A stretch of 64,000 nt of DNA from Sphingobacterium oryzagri (lineage in GTDB: Bacteria; Bacteroidota; Bacteroidia; Sphingobacteriales; Sphingobacteriaceae), in assembly GCF_028736175.1 (NCBI RefSeq), contig NZ_CP117880.1:4154001-4218000 (forward strand). Direction: 5' to 3'. The translations under genes were made by a program, and so were the position numbers. The notes beneath the pieces were generated by a model. The model ran no database searches and was not told the origin of the DNA. It saw only the letters and a list, made by a program, of their open reading frames with translations. Positions 8,615-17,807 of this stretch are shown here, piece after piece (position 1 is the stretch's first letter; every line of letters starts with the position of its first letter).

Positions 8615-8622
8615 TATCTTTG
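8615..8622 (+). promoter_or_regulatory. -7 box of tyrS
   Basis: TATCTTTG matches TAnnTTTG and lies 34 bases before the ATG at 8657. No good -33 box is seen. Confidence 0.55.
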
Positions 8623-8656
8623 CAATCTTAGTAAAAAAAATCTTAACCGTTAAAAG

Positions 8657-9940
8657 ATGAGCTTTGTAGAAGAACTACGCTGGAGAGGTATGTTACAAGA
8701 TATCATGCCCGGAACTGAAGAATTACTGAATAAGGAAAAAGTTTCTGGATATATCGGATTTGACCCGACGGGCGACTCGCTACACGTAGGACACCTTACG
8801 CAGATTATGACGCTGATTCATTTTCAAAATGCGGGCCATAAACCGGTTGCGCTTGTTGGCGGTGCTACAGGTATGATCGGAGACCCTTCTTTTAAATCTG
8901 CAGAACGTAATCTTTTAGATGAAGCTACCCTACAACACAATGTAGATTGTTTAAAGACGCAACTAGCCAAGTTTTTAAATTTTGGTGATGGAGAGAATGA
9001 TGCGAAGATGGTAAACAACTACGATTGGTTTAAGGAGTTTAGCTTTCTCGACTTTATACGTGATGTGGGAAAATTGATCACAGTAAACTACATGATGTCA
9101 AAAGATTCGGTCAAAAAGCGTTTGGAAGGCGATAATGGTCTTTCATTTACCGAATTTACATACCAATTGATACAGGGTTATGATTTCTACTATTTATGGA
9201 AAAACCACAACTGCAAAGTGCAGATGGGCGGTTCTGATCAATGGGGAAATATCGTAACGGGCAGTGAGATGATACGCCGACAAGACCAGGGTACAGCCTT
9301 TGCCATCACGACGCAATTGATCAAAAAAGCGGACGGCCAAAAATTTGGTAAGACCGAGTCGGGCGCCATTTGGTTAGATCCAAAGAAGACATCGCCTTAC
9401 AAATATTACCAGTTTTGGTTGAATACTTCAGATGACGATGCTAAAAACTGGATTCGCATCTTTACGCTGAAAACCGAAACAGAGATCAACGCCATCATTG
9501 CGGAGCATGATGCGGCTCCACACACGCGTGCCGTACAAAAAGCCTTGGCAAAAGATATTACGATCCGCACGCATAGCGAACAAGATTATGAAACGGCAAT
9601 AAAAACATCGGAGTTTTTGTTTGGTAACGGATCATTGGAGTTTTTGGCCGATTTGGAACACGAAGCGGTGTTGGAGGTATTTGATGGCGTGCCACAGTTT
9701 ACCATTAGCAAAGCTGCTTTAGCAACTGGTATCAACGTTTTGGATTTGCTTGCCGTAGATACGCAAGTATTTCCGTCGAAAGGCGAAGCCCGTAAAATGT
9801 TGCAAGGTGGCGGTGTCGCTTTAAATAAAGAGAAAATCAGCGATATCGAGCTTACGATAACTGAAAGTAGTTTGATTAATGATAAGTATATCGTCGCACA
9901 GCGTGGTAAGAAAAATTATTTTTTGATTATTGCGAAATAG
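8657..9940 (+). CDS. tyrS: Tyrosyl-tRNA synthetase
   Basis: Charges tRNA-Tyr with tyrosine in the cytosol. It is a class I synthetase of 427 residues, the usual length for bacterial TyrRS. The HIGH signature is HVGH at 43-46 within GFDPTGDSLHVGHL, and the KMSKS equivalent is KFGKT at about 230-234. The tyrosine-binding QGYDFYYL and MGGSDQWGN segments are present between them. The C-terminal ~65 residues form the S4-like RNA-binding domain (FPSKGEARKMLQGGGVALN). It has its own promoter and a strong hairpin downstream. The tRNA-Tyr gene in this window lies 21 kb away. Confidence 0.97.
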   Translation: MSFVEELRWRGMLQDIMPGTEELLNKEKVSGYIGFDPTGDSLHVGHLTQIMTLIHFQNAGHKPVALVGGATGMIGDPSFKSAERNLLDEATLQHNVDCLKTQLAKFLNFGDGENDAKMVNNYDWFKEFSFLDFIRDVGKLITVNYMMSKDSVKKRLEGDNGLSFTEFTYQLIQGYDFYYLWKNHNCKVQMGGSDQWGNIVTGSEMIRRQDQGTAFAITTQLIKKADGQKFGKTESGAIWLDPKKTSPYKYYQFWLNTSDDDAKNWIRIFTLKTETEINAIIAEHDAAPHTRAVQKALAKDITIRTHSEQDYETAIKTSEFLFGNGSLEFLADLEHEAVLEVFDGVPQFTISKAALATGINVLDLLAVDTQVFPSKGEARKMLQGGGVALNKEKISDIELTITESSLINDKYIVAQRGKKNYFLIIAK

Positions 9941-9948
9941 TTGTTAAC

Positions 9949-9981
9949 TACGGTGGATGGAATTCCAATCCATCCACCGTA
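9949..9981 (+). terminator. Terminator hairpin after tyrS
   Basis: A perfect 13-bp stem (9949-9961 with 9969-9981) around a 7-base loop begins 8 bases after the tyrS stop. The T-run comes only ~30 bases later, so termination may be partly factor-dependent. The remaining ~190 bases before ftsK hold only its promoter box. Confidence 0.65.
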
Positions 9982-10174
9982 ATCAATAAAAGTAAAAGCT
10001 TCTCTTCTCTTTTTTTACCTCACTTCGGTAAAGCTTCTCATGTAGCCGCTACGCTTCTTATCTTCTTACAGCCAGCATCATGGTCATACGCCTATTTTAA
10101 GGGTATGCAAGCTTATTCCCCGATCGGGACGATGGCAGAACTAAAATTCTCATCAGATACTCATCGATTTTTTT

Positions 10175-10182
10175 TAAGTTTG
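10175..10182 (+). promoter_or_regulatory. -7 box of ftsK
   Basis: TAAGTTTG fits TAnnTTTG and lies 25 bases before the ATG at 10208. An AGGAGG-like stretch at 10188-10193 sits 14 bases before the start, too far for an ideal Shine-Dalgarno site. Confidence 0.5.
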
Positions 10183-10207
10183 TACATAGGAGGATTATCT
10201 ATTTTTC

Positions 10208-12898
10208 ATGTCAAATAAAGGAAATTCGTTTAAAAATTCCAGTGGTAGCAGCAGTACGAGGCGAGCGACAAGAACTAGTGGAAACACGTCACAGGTTAAA
10301 AAAGAGCGCTTTAAATCGCTTGAAAACATCAATTTTTCAGAGGGACAGCGCAAAGCTTTAAAGATATTGGGTATATTTCTTATTTTTTTATCCTTTATCA
10401 TGGCTGTATCTTTCGTTTCCTATTTATTTACCTGGAAGCAAGATCAAAGCTATATTGCTGAAACCAATGGCGGATGGTCGACCTTATTTAACAGTGCTCA
10501 GGAAATCGCCGATGAAGGTGTTGAGCTGCCTGTTGTGGAAAATAAGCTTGGTAAGCTGGGCGCTTTACTCGCTAATCAGTTTATATACGAATGGTTTGGC
10601 GTTGCATCTTTTCTTTTTGCGCTGGTTTTCTTTATTAGCGGATATAAATTTCTATACAGGAAATCGCTGTTGCCGGTTTGGAAAACGTTACTGTATTCAT
10701 CGGTGAGCATCCTGTTCTTGTCTATTACCTTCGGTTTCTTTCAGGACTTTTTGACCGATGCGCCCCATATATTAGAGGGGAAATTTGGGTATTGGACCAA
10801 CCAACTGTTGAAAGCACAGATAGGCTCCACGGGCATTGCGGCGTTGTTGATTTTCGCTTATCTCACTGCGCTCATCATGGTTTACAACCTGGATCTGAAA
10901 TGGACATGGAGCAGCAGGAGAAGTCATGAAGAGGAAGATTTTGAAGATGATGAAGATAATTTTGACAGCTTCGCCAGAAACACGGCGATGACTTCCACGC
11001 CGCAAAAACAAACGCTCGCCGCCAATAAACGTGCGCCATATACAGACGACGATAATGCAGCGGAAGAGGAAGCAGCGGTGTATATTCCACCCGTACAACA
11101 AAACAGGGTAAACGAAATTGCGAGCACCGCGCCGACAACGCTGGTTAACACACAGCATCCTATTGTAGAGGAAGAGGATGATGAAGACGACGATAGTGAA
11201 GCGTTTGAATTTACGTTAGCGCCTACCCTTCCGGAGGACAATGAAATCCCGCTTTCGGTTGATACGCCTGTTGTAGAAGCCGAGACAGCAGCGGCTGTGC
11301 CGGATGGCCCGGAATTGAGCGTAGCCAAAGTCGTAGAAGAAAAAGAAATTACTGCGAATGACTTGGTCGCCCAATTTGGCGAGTACGACCCGAAGCTGGA
11401 TCTTTCCGGCTACCAATACCCGACTTTGGATCTTTTAAAAGACTATGGCACAGGCAAAATCACGATCAACCAACAAGAGTTAGAAGCCAACAAAAATCGT
11501 ATCGTCGAAACGCTGCGAAATTATAATATCGAAATTGAACATATCAAAGCCACTATTGGGCCAACAGTCACGTTATATGAGATCATTCCGAAGCCGGGTG
11601 TACGTATTTCCAAAATTAAAAATCTGGAAGATGATATCGCTTTAAGTTTAGCGGCCCTCGGTATTCGTATTATAGCGCCAATGCCGGGTAAAGGAACGAT
11701 CGGTATTGAAGTACCTAACAGCTCGCCAGAGATGGTGTCGATGCGTTCGGTTTTAGCTACCGAAAAATTTCAAAAAACAGACATGGATTTGCCCATTGCG
11801 TTGGGAAAAACCATATCGAATGAAGTCTACATCGCCGATCTTTCCAAAATGCCCCATTTACTTGTTGCCGGTGCAACCGGTCAAGGTAAATCTGTCGGTA
11901 TCAATGCCATCCTGACCTCACTACTGTACAAAAAGCATCCTGCGGAATTAAAATTTGTGATGGTCGATCCAAAGAAAGTGGAGCTTTCATTGTTTAAAAC
12001 TATTGAACGCCACTTTCTTGCGAAACTACCTAATGAAGAAGAGGCCATTATTACCGATACCAAAAAGGTTATCAATACGTTAAACTCGCTTTGTATTGAG
12101 ATGGATCAACGCTACGATCTATTAAAAAATGCGCAGGTGAGAAATTTGAAGGAATACAATGTAAAATTTGTCAATCGCCGATTAAACCCTGAGGAGGGTC
12201 ATCGATTCTTACCTTTTATAGTGCTTGTTGTAGATGAGTTTGCAGATTTGATGATGACGGCCGGAAAAGAAGTGGAAACGCCGATCGCACGTTTAGCTCA
12301 ATTGGCGCGTGCGGTAGGTATTCACTTGGTTATTGCGACACAAAGGCCATCGGTAAACATTATTACGGGTACGATCAAAGCCAACTTCCCGGCACGTTTG
12401 GCATTTCGGGTACTTTCTAAAGTGGATTCACGTACCATTTTGGATACCGGCGGCGCCGACCAGTTAATTGGACGTGGTGATATGCTTTTGGCAACGGGAA
12501 GTGACTTAACGCGTATTCAATGTGCATTTGTCGACACGCCAGAAGTGGATAAAATCTCGGAATTTATTGGGAGCCAGCGCGGCTACCCGTCGGCATTCTT
12601 GCTGCCCGAGTATATTGATGAAAATGGCGAAGGAAGTGGCAGCCTGGATTTCGACATGAATGACCGGGACCAGCTTTTTGAAGATGCTGCGCGTCTGATT
12701 GTGATGCATCAGCAAGGCTCAACCTCGTTGATTCAACGCAAACTCAAATTAGGCTACAACAGGGCTGGACGAATCATCGATCAATTGGAAGCAGCAGGTA
12801 TTGTTGGTCCTTTTGAAGGCAGTAAGGCACGCGAGGTGCTTTACCCAGATGAGTATTCGTTGGAACAATATTTGGACACCTTAAGAAAAAGAGATTAG
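10208..12898 (+). CDS. ftsK: DNA translocase FtsK/SpoIIIE family
   Basis: Septal DNA pump that clears and resolves the chromosome terminus during division. The 896-residue protein starts with a basic Ser-rich tail (1-50). Four hydrophobic segments (about 55-80, 125-150, 160-185 and 200-225) form the membrane anchor. A long acidic low-complexity linker (~235-380) rich in EEDDED runs follows. The motor has alpha and beta domains with Walker A GATGQGKS at about 555-562 and Walker B VLVVDEFADLM near 672-682, plus the ATQRPS motif. The C-terminal winged-helix gamma domain (about 830-890, STSLIQRKLKLGYNRAGRIIDQLE) reads orientation sequences. It heads a run with lolA (1-base gap) and the LacI gene. 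Confidence 0.95.
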   Translation: MSNKGNSFKNSSGSSSTRRATRTSGNTSQVKKERFKSLENINFSEGQRKALKILGIFLIFLSFIMAVSFVSYLFTWKQDQSYIAETNGGWSTLFNSAQEIADEGVELPVVENKLGKLGALLANQFIYEWFGVASFLFALVFFISGYKFLYRKSLLPVWKTLLYSSVSILFLSITFGFFQDFLTDAPHILEGKFGYWTNQLLKAQIGSTGIAALLIFAYLTALIMVYNLDLKWTWSSRRSHEEEDFEDDEDNFDSFARNTAMTSTPQKQTLAANKRAPYTDDDNAAEEEAAVYIPPVQQNRVNEIASTAPTTLVNTQHPIVEEEDDEDDDSEAFEFTLAPTLPEDNEIPLSVDTPVVEAETAAAVPDGPELSVAKVVEEKEITANDLVAQFGEYDPKLDLSGYQYPTLDLLKDYGTGKITINQQELEANKNRIVETLRNYNIEIEHIKATIGPTVTLYEIIPKPGVRISKIKNLEDDIALSLAALGIRIIAPMPGKGTIGIEVPNSSPEMVSMRSVLATEKFQKTDMDLPIALGKTISNEVYIADLSKMPHLLVAGATGQGKSVGINAILTSLLYKKHPAELKFVMVDPKKVELSLFKTIERHFLAKLPNEEEAIITDTKKVINTLNSLCIEMDQRYDLLKNAQVRNLKEYNVKFVNRRLNPEEGHRFLPFIVLVVDEFADLMMTAGKEVETPIARLAQLARAVGIHLVIATQRPSVNIITGTIKANFPARLAFRVLSKVDSRTILDTGGADQLIGRGDMLLATGSDLTRIQCAFVDTPEVDKISEFIGSQRGYPSAFLLPEYIDENGEGSGSLDFDMNDRDQLFEDAARLIVMHQQGSTSLIQRKLKLGYNRAGRIIDQLEAAGIVGPFEGSKAREVLYPDEYSLEQYLDTLRKRD

Positions 12899-12899
12899 G

Positions 12900-13544
12900 A
12901 TGAAAAAGAATGTAGTGATGTTGGTATTATTTTTATGGAGCACGGTTAGTGCCTTTGCGCAGACAGATCCTGCGGCCAAGAAATTATTGGATCAGGTTTC
13001 CAAAAAGTATGATGCGTATAACACTATACAGGCAAATTTTAATTTTGCAGCCACGCAGGCTGAAGAGGAAACCTATGCCGATAAAGGGACACTTTACTTA
13101 AACAAACCCAAAAATCAGTATCGCATCTTGCTGAATACGCAAGAACTGGTGAGCGATGGTAAAGCTACCTATAGCATATTGAAGGAAGATAAAGAAGTAC
13201 AGATTACTACAGCGGAAGACCATGCGAGCAGCATCGGGCCAAACAACCTGTTCACGTTTTACAAAAAGGGGTTTAAGTACGTCACAGCCGACGATGAGCG
13301 AGCTGGAGCGGCGCTGTTAAACGTCGTCGAGTTAACTCCTCTAGACAGCAAGAACAATTATTTTAAAATCAAGCTTCGCATCAACAAGAATAAGCATATA
13401 CACGATGTGCTTATTTTTGATAAGTCGGGCGCGCGCTACACCTATACCATACAAACTTTGTATGTCAATAATCCTATTGCTGCGTCAAACTTTGTATTTA
13501 ATAAAGCGAATTATCCAACGTATGAAATTGTTGATTTAAGGTAG
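12900..13544 (+). CDS. LolA-like outer-membrane lipoprotein carrier protein
   Basis: 214 residues with a cleavable signal peptide (about 1-21, ending AFAQ), so periplasmic. The mature part has the LolA/LppX unclosed-barrel pattern: an initial helix AKKLLDQVSKKYDAYNTIQANFNFA, then strands with GTLYLNKPKNQYRIL and a YTIQTLYVNNPIAASNFVFN end like the PLGNTTRIxLxDVRFN-type tail of LolA homologues. LolA ferries lipoproteins from LolCDE to the outer membrane; Bacteroidota have several paralogues and some may bind other lipids. It starts 1 base after the ftsK stop, a conserved-looking pairing that implies one transcript. Confidence 0.8.
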   Translation: MKKNVVMLVLFLWSTVSAFAQTDPAAKKLLDQVSKKYDAYNTIQANFNFAATQAEEETYADKGTLYLNKPKNQYRILLNTQELVSDGKATYSILKEDKEVQITTAEDHASSIGPNNLFTFYKKGFKYVTADDERAGAALLNVVELTPLDSKNNYFKIKLRINKNKHIHDVLIFDKSGARYTYTIQTLYVNNPIAASNFVFNKANYPTYEIVDLR

Positions 13545-13549
13545 ATCGT

Positions 13550-14575
13550 ATGACCAGAACCACGCTCAAAAGCTTAGCCAAAGCCTTGAATATGTCGGTA
13601 TCTACCGTTTCCAAGGCGCTTAACGACAGCCATGAGATCAGTGAGCTCACGAAGAAGCGCGTCAAGGAAGCGGCCGCAGAACTGCATTATCAACCAAATG
13701 TGCTGGCACAATCTTTAAAGACAGGCAAAACACAAACGATCGGCGTTGTCTTACCTAAAATGACAGGCCCCTTTGAATCACAAATCTTAGAAGGTATGCA
13801 GCATGCGGCAAGTGTGCAAAACTACCGAATCGTCATCATGAATTCCATGGAAAATGAGGAATTGGAAGGTATTGCCCTGCTGTCTATGCTAGATAAATCG
13901 GTGGATGGTTTGCTTTTTTGCCCGATTCATGAAAACTCCAACGTAGTGCTCGCGGAGCAGATCATACAAAAAATACCGGTTGTCATTTTTGACCGTACAG
14001 ATTATCCGCTGGACACACACAAAGTGGGCGTATTAAATTCCGAAGGAACGTACAGTGCTTGCAAACATCTTTTTGATATCGGCAAAAAGAATATAGCTAT
14101 CTTTTGCGGAACGAATCAAGGTATTACGGCCAAACGGTTGGCAGGCTATCAACGAGCACATCAGGATTTCAACATCCCGGTGGTAGACGAATATACCGTG
14201 TATTGCACGGTGAAAAGCATTCCTGATCTACACCTGGAAATGGAGGGGCACATCAACCGTTTATTACACCTACCTAACCCACCGGAAGCCATTCTGTGTG
14301 TGGCCGATACGATCACAACTCATCTGCTTGGTGTGTTAGCAAAATTGGAGATCAAGGTGCCAGAAACACTGGCGGTTATGGGTTTTGCAAATACCGATTT
14401 GGCGCTATCGCTAAACCCATCATTGAGTACTATCCGACAGCCGACCAAAGATATCGGCGAGATTGCCGTTACAAAATTAATCAGCTTAATAAGCAAACCA
14501 AATCGAAGCCAAACAGCGTGGGAAGATACCAAACTGCCCACCTCTATTCAGCTTCGACGATCTACGATTGGTTAA
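13550..14575 (+). CDS. LacI-family transcriptional regulator, probably of hexuronate genes
   Basis: 341 residues. The N-terminal helix-turn-helix TTLKSLAKALNMSVSTVSKALNDS (about 3-26) is the LacI type and is followed by the hinge helix region around QPNVLAQSLKTGKT. Then comes a periplasmic-binding-protein-like effector domain (TIGVVLPKM at ~63 onward), normal in length. It begins 5 bases after the lolA-like gene and ends 1 base from the stop of convergent uxuA. The next genes are all for hexuronate breakdown, so control of uxuA/SDR/kdgK is the likely role (inference from position). The effector is unknown. Confidence 0.85.
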   Translation: MTRTTLKSLAKALNMSVSTVSKALNDSHEISELTKKRVKEAAAELHYQPNVLAQSLKTGKTQTIGVVLPKMTGPFESQILEGMQHAASVQNYRIVIMNSMENEELEGIALLSMLDKSVDGLLFCPIHENSNVVLAEQIIQKIPVVIFDRTDYPLDTHKVGVLNSEGTYSACKHLFDIGKKNIAIFCGTNQGITAKRLAGYQRAHQDFNIPVVDEYTVYCTVKSIPDLHLEMEGHINRLLHLPNPPEAILCVADTITTHLLGVLAKLEIKVPETLAVMGFANTDLALSLNPSLSTIRQPTKDIGEIAVTKLISLISKPNRSQTAWEDTKLPTSIQLRRSTIG

Positions 14576-14576
14576 G

Positions 14577-15752
14577 TTAATCTACATTTCGAAGAATACC
14601 GAGCTCTAGGCCTCGCAATTCTGCTAAACCACGCAGGCGTCCGATGGCAGAATAGCCCGGATTCGTCACTTTTTGCAAATCATCTAACATTTGATGGCCA
14701 TGATCTGGTCGAAATGGAATAGCCAGGTCACGTGTTTGATTTTCAGCAACCAACGCTTTCACTACGGCATACATATCTACATCGCCATCCAGATGATCAG
14801 CCTCATAAAAACTACCTAACGCATCACGCTTAACGTTGCGCAAATGTGCAAAATAAACACGATGTGCCACCGCAGCAAAAATAGCCGGTAAGTCATTAGC
14901 GGGGCCGGCGCCCAAGGAGCCCGTACAGAAGCAAACGCCATTGAATGGTTTATCAACACAGGAAATGATGTATTGAAAGTCTGCGAGATTAGTTGCTATG
15001 CGTGGCAAACCCAAGATCGGGTAAGGCGGATCGTCCGGATGGATCGTCATCTTGATACCTTCACGTTCGCATACATCAGCAATGGATGATAAAAAGTAAG
15101 CTAAGTTTTCGCGTAAACCATCAAAACCGATCGCTGCATAGATAGCAATGCTACGACGCAGGTCTTCCAGCGATGGTTCTTTTTCGCCGGGAATACCCAT
15201 TAAAACATTGGTATGTAAGGCTTGTTTAGCTTTCGCATCCAAAGAGGCATAGCGTGTTTTTACCTCATCAAGAATAGCTGCTGAATAGGAAGCTTCCGCA
15301 TCCTGCCGCGCTAAAATATAGATATCAAAAATAGCCAGGTCGATCCAATCAAAATACAACGCTTTTGAGCCATCTGTCATCAGCTTATCCAGCTGCGTGC
15401 GTGTCCAATCTAATACGGGCATAAAATTATAGCAAACGGTCTTGATTCCGCAGAAAGCGAGATTTGTTAGCGTCTGCCGGTAATTGTCGAGATAATGCTC
15501 GACATCCGCTCCACGCGTTTTTATCGCTTCGTGCACTGTAACACTTTCTACCACCGTCCATCGTAAGCCCGCCTCTTCAATAAGCTTTTTCCGCTCCATG
15601 ATATCAGCTACCGGCCACACCTCGCCGTGGGCAATGTGGTGCAATGCTGTCACAATAGCTGTGGCTCCTGCCTGCTTCACATCTTGCAGCGAAACCGGAT
15701 CGTTCGGTCCGTACCAACGCCAAGCTTGTTCTAAGTATTTTTTATTCATCAT
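14577..15752 (-). CDS. uxuA: Mannonate dehydratase
   Basis: Removes water from D-mannonate to give 2-keto-3-deoxygluconate in glucuronate catabolism, in the cytosol. The 391-residue length is typical for UxuA. Family features include the opening QAWRWYGPNDPVSLQDVKQAGATAIVTALHHI, the GLRWTVVESVTVHEAIK segment (about 62-78), MTIHPDDPPYPILGLPRI (about 238-255), a VYFAHLRNVKRD metal-site segment and the PFRPDHGHQML end. The His and Asp/Cys ligands expected for the Fe/Mn site are present (HPDD, CFCTGSLG, HLRN, DHGH). It is the second gene after the SDR gene, with a 9-base gap. Confidence 0.95.
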   Translation of the reverse strand: MMNKKYLEQAWRWYGPNDPVSLQDVKQAGATAIVTALHHIAHGEVWPVADIMERKKLIEEAGLRWTVVESVTVHEAIKTRGADVEHYLDNYRQTLTNLAFCGIKTVCYNFMPVLDWTRTQLDKLMTDGSKALYFDWIDLAIFDIYILARQDAEASYSAAILDEVKTRYASLDAKAKQALHTNVLMGIPGEKEPSLEDLRRSIAIYAAIGFDGLRENLAYFLSSIADVCEREGIKMTIHPDDPPYPILGLPRIATNLADFQYIISCVDKPFNGVCFCTGSLGAGPANDLPAIFAAVAHRVYFAHLRNVKRDALGSFYEADHLDGDVDMYAVVKALVAENQTRDLAIPFRPDHGHQMLDDLQKVTNPGYSAIGRLRGLAELRGLELGILRNVD

Positions 15753-15761
15753 TTTCTTTCT

Positions 15762-16583
15762 TTAAACACCTGACCAGCTATTAAACCCGCCATCAACGAA
15801 AATCGTTTCGCCCGTGACGAAGGCCGAAGCTTCGCTCAATAAATACACCAATGTGCCCTCTAACTCCGAAGGATTTCCTAAACGGGAGAAGGGTGTTCCC
15901 TGCACAAATTTATGCGCACGATCAGTATAACTACCATCCAAATTCGTCAACAACGTACGATTTTGTTCGGTAAGAAAGACACCAGGTGCAATTGCGTTTA
16001 CACGAATTTTGTTGGAGTAACGTAAGGCCAATTCAGTAGCCATCCATTTGGTAAAACCGTCTATCCCGTGTTTTGCGACGGTATATCCCAATACACGTGT
16101 GATCGGACGACTGGCTGCCAGCGAAGAAATGTTGATTATCGAGCCAGACTTTTGGCGCGCAATAACTTCACCGAAAACCATTGTCGGAATAATCGTACCA
16201 TGTAGATTGAGCTCGATTGCCTTCAAGGTTTCACTAATTTTATTGTCAAATATACTTTCTTCTGGCCCGATCGTAGCGCCCGGAATATTACCGCCAGCGG
16301 CATTGACAAGCCCGTCGATTTTCTTCCATTTATCCAAAATACGGTCTCTTGCTGACCGGATAGCATCTTCGTCAAGCACATCAGCAATCAACGGCAATGC
16401 TTCTGCGCCTAGTGTTTCTACTAAACGTACACGCTCATCAAGTTTTTCTTTATTACGGCCGATGAGGCACAACTTTGCCCCCGCTTCGGCCAATGCTTTA
16501 ACGAATGCTTTACCTAAGACACCCGTGCCGCCTGTGACCACGATAACTTTGCCTTTTAGCGAGAACTTACTCAAAATACTCAT
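15762..16583 (-). CDS. SDR-family oxidoreductase, probable fructuronate reductase (mannonate oxidoreductase)
   Basis: 273 residues of classical short-chain dehydrogenase form: nucleotide-binding GGTGVLG at 18-24, NAAGG at 94-98, catalytic Ser153/154, Tyr167 and Lys171 (YTVAK), and a C-terminal FVTGETIFVDGGF. It sits directly upstream of uxuA in the same operon, where the missing step is the NAD(P)H-linked interconversion of fructuronate and mannonate. The canonical UxuB is a long-chain mannitol-dehydrogenase-type enzyme and unrelated to SDRs, so this would be a non-orthologous replacement. The SDR assignment is certain; the substrate is inferred from context. Confidence 0.85.
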   Translation of the reverse strand: MSILSKFSLKGKVIVVTGGTGVLGKAFVKALAEAGAKLCLIGRNKEKLDERVRLVETLGAEALPLIADVLDEDAIRSARDRILDKWKKIDGLVNAAGGNIPGATIGPEESIFDNKISETLKAIELNLHGTIIPTMVFGEVIARQKSGSIINISSLAASRPITRVLGYTVAKHGIDGFTKWMATELALRYSNKIRVNAIAPGVFLTEQNRTLLTNLDGSYTDRAHKFVQGTPFSRLGNPSELEGTLVYLLSEASAFVTGETIFVDGGFNSWSGV

Positions 16584-16618
16584 ATTAGATTTATGCGTTT
16601 ATATAGGCCAATAATAGC

Positions 16619-16723
16619 TAAATTTTAACGGTCTTTGTTAGTCCGAGCACGCAAAAATTCACGATAACGATTGCGTAATACGTATGCACAGAGTTAAAAA
16701 AATAACGCTATTTTAACGTTGGA
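16619..16723. promoter_or_regulatory. Divergent SDR/kdgK control region with repeated ATTTTAACG
   Basis: The 153-base divergent gap contains TTTTAACGGT just upstream of the SDR side and TTTTAACGTT just upstream of kdgK. The second is centred on the palindrome AACGTT, and LacI-family regulators typically bind palindromes with a central CG. These two sites are candidate operators for the LacI-type protein encoded at 13550. No clean TAnnTTTG box was found on either strand. Confidence 0.3.
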
Positions 16724-16736
16724 AAACAAATTAAAT

Positions 16737-17735
16737 ATGAACCGTATACTATCTTTTGGCGAAATACTCATTCGGCAACAAAGTCTGGGAACCAGTTTCT
16801 TCGATAAAAAAAATAATAAATTGGAAATTTTCCCCGGGGGCTCGGAAGCTAATGTGGCGGCTTCTTTGGCACAAATGGGCAATGCCGTGGCCTACAGCAG
16901 TGCTTTTCCTAAAAATGCACTTGCGGACGAGATACTTGCGATTTTACAAAGCTTGGGCATCGATACGAGCAAATCTATCGAATATGGTGATCGTCTGGGT
17001 TCATATATCTTAATGTCAGCCAATGGACTTTCAAAAGGTGAGGTAATCTACGACCGAAAATATTCTAGTTTTAGCTTATTGACAGCAGAAAAAATCGATA
17101 TCGAGGGATTGCTGGATGGCGTGAGCTGGCTACACTGGACAGCATTGACACCAGCACTTAATCCCGCCATGGCGGACCTGATGCTGACCTTGCTTGAGAG
17201 TGCGTCCGCCAAAGGGATCAAGATTTCAGTCGATCTTAATTACCGAAGCAAGCTTTGGCAATATGGCCAAGAACCGATAGAGATTATGCCGACATTGGTT
17301 GCACATTGTGATGTAATCATGGGGAATATCTGGGCAGCTAATAAAATGCTCGGAACACATGTTGACGAAACATTGGACAGGCATACGACAAAGGAAGCCT
17401 ATCTTGCTGCAGCGCAAGCTTCGGCCACGGAAGTGTTTGAAAAATTTCCAAGATGCAAGCATCTGGCTTACACGTTCCGTTTCATGGACAGTCCGCAGCA
17501 CAATTTATTTTACGGCACCTATCACAGCCCAGCAGCACACGTACATTCCAAAACATTGGAAACACAGCAAGTGATCGATCGGATTGGTAGCGGTGATGCT
17601 TTTATGGCTGGATTTATCCACGCCTTAGTAAATAATATGGCTCCACAGCAAATTGTGGATACGGCCACCGCTGCAGGCTTTCACAAACTTTTCGTGAAAG
17701 GGGATTTTGGGGATGGGCAAATCAGCTGGTTTTGA
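16737..17735 (+). CDS. kdgK: PfkB-family sugar kinase, probable 2-keto-3-deoxygluconate kinase
   Basis: Ribokinase-like kinase of 332 residues, predicted to phosphorylate 2-keto-3-deoxygluconate, the UxuA product. The N-terminal RILSFGEILIRQQ and PGGSEANVAASLAQMG (about 33-48) form the sugar-binding part. The C-terminal DRIGSGDAFMAGF (about 281-293) is the PfkB signature 2 with catalytic Asp287. ATG at 16737 is preferred to an in-frame TTG at 16719 because it gives the normal length in front of the first strand. It is divergent from the SDR-uxuA operon. The KdgA aldolase that would finish the pathway is not in the window. Specificity is inferred from context. Confidence 0.85.
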   Translation: MNRILSFGEILIRQQSLGTSFFDKKNNKLEIFPGGSEANVAASLAQMGNAVAYSSAFPKNALADEILAILQSLGIDTSKSIEYGDRLGSYILMSANGLSKGEVIYDRKYSSFSLLTAEKIDIEGLLDGVSWLHWTALTPALNPAMADLMLTLLESASAKGIKISVDLNYRSKLWQYGQEPIEIMPTLVAHCDVIMGNIWAANKMLGTHVDETLDRHTTKEAYLAAAQASATEVFEKFPRCKHLAYTFRFMDSPQHNLFYGTYHSPAAHVHSKTLETQQVIDRIGSGDAFMAGFIHALVNNMAPQQIVDTATAAGFHKLFVKGDFGDGQISWF

Positions 17736-17751
17736 TCGCTACAAAAGTAAA

Positions 17752-17795
17752 ATCCATAAAAAAAGGATAGCGAAAGCTATCCTTTTTTTATGGAT
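17752..17795. terminator. Bidirectional terminator between kdgK and rpoC
   Basis: A perfect 20-bp stem (17752-17771 with 17776-17795) has a GAAA tetraloop and seven As and seven Ts within the arms. It therefore has a T-run in both directions and can end both the kdgK transcript (plus) and the rpoBC operon (minus). Confidence 0.9.
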
Positions 17796-17807
17796 GGTAA
17801 CAACCGA

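Noticed and set aside
10772..11416. Several minus-strand frames opposite the ftsK linker
   Set aside because: They mirror the acidic low-complexity linker of ftsK (EED-rich codons read as Ser/Phe-rich) and have no family pattern.
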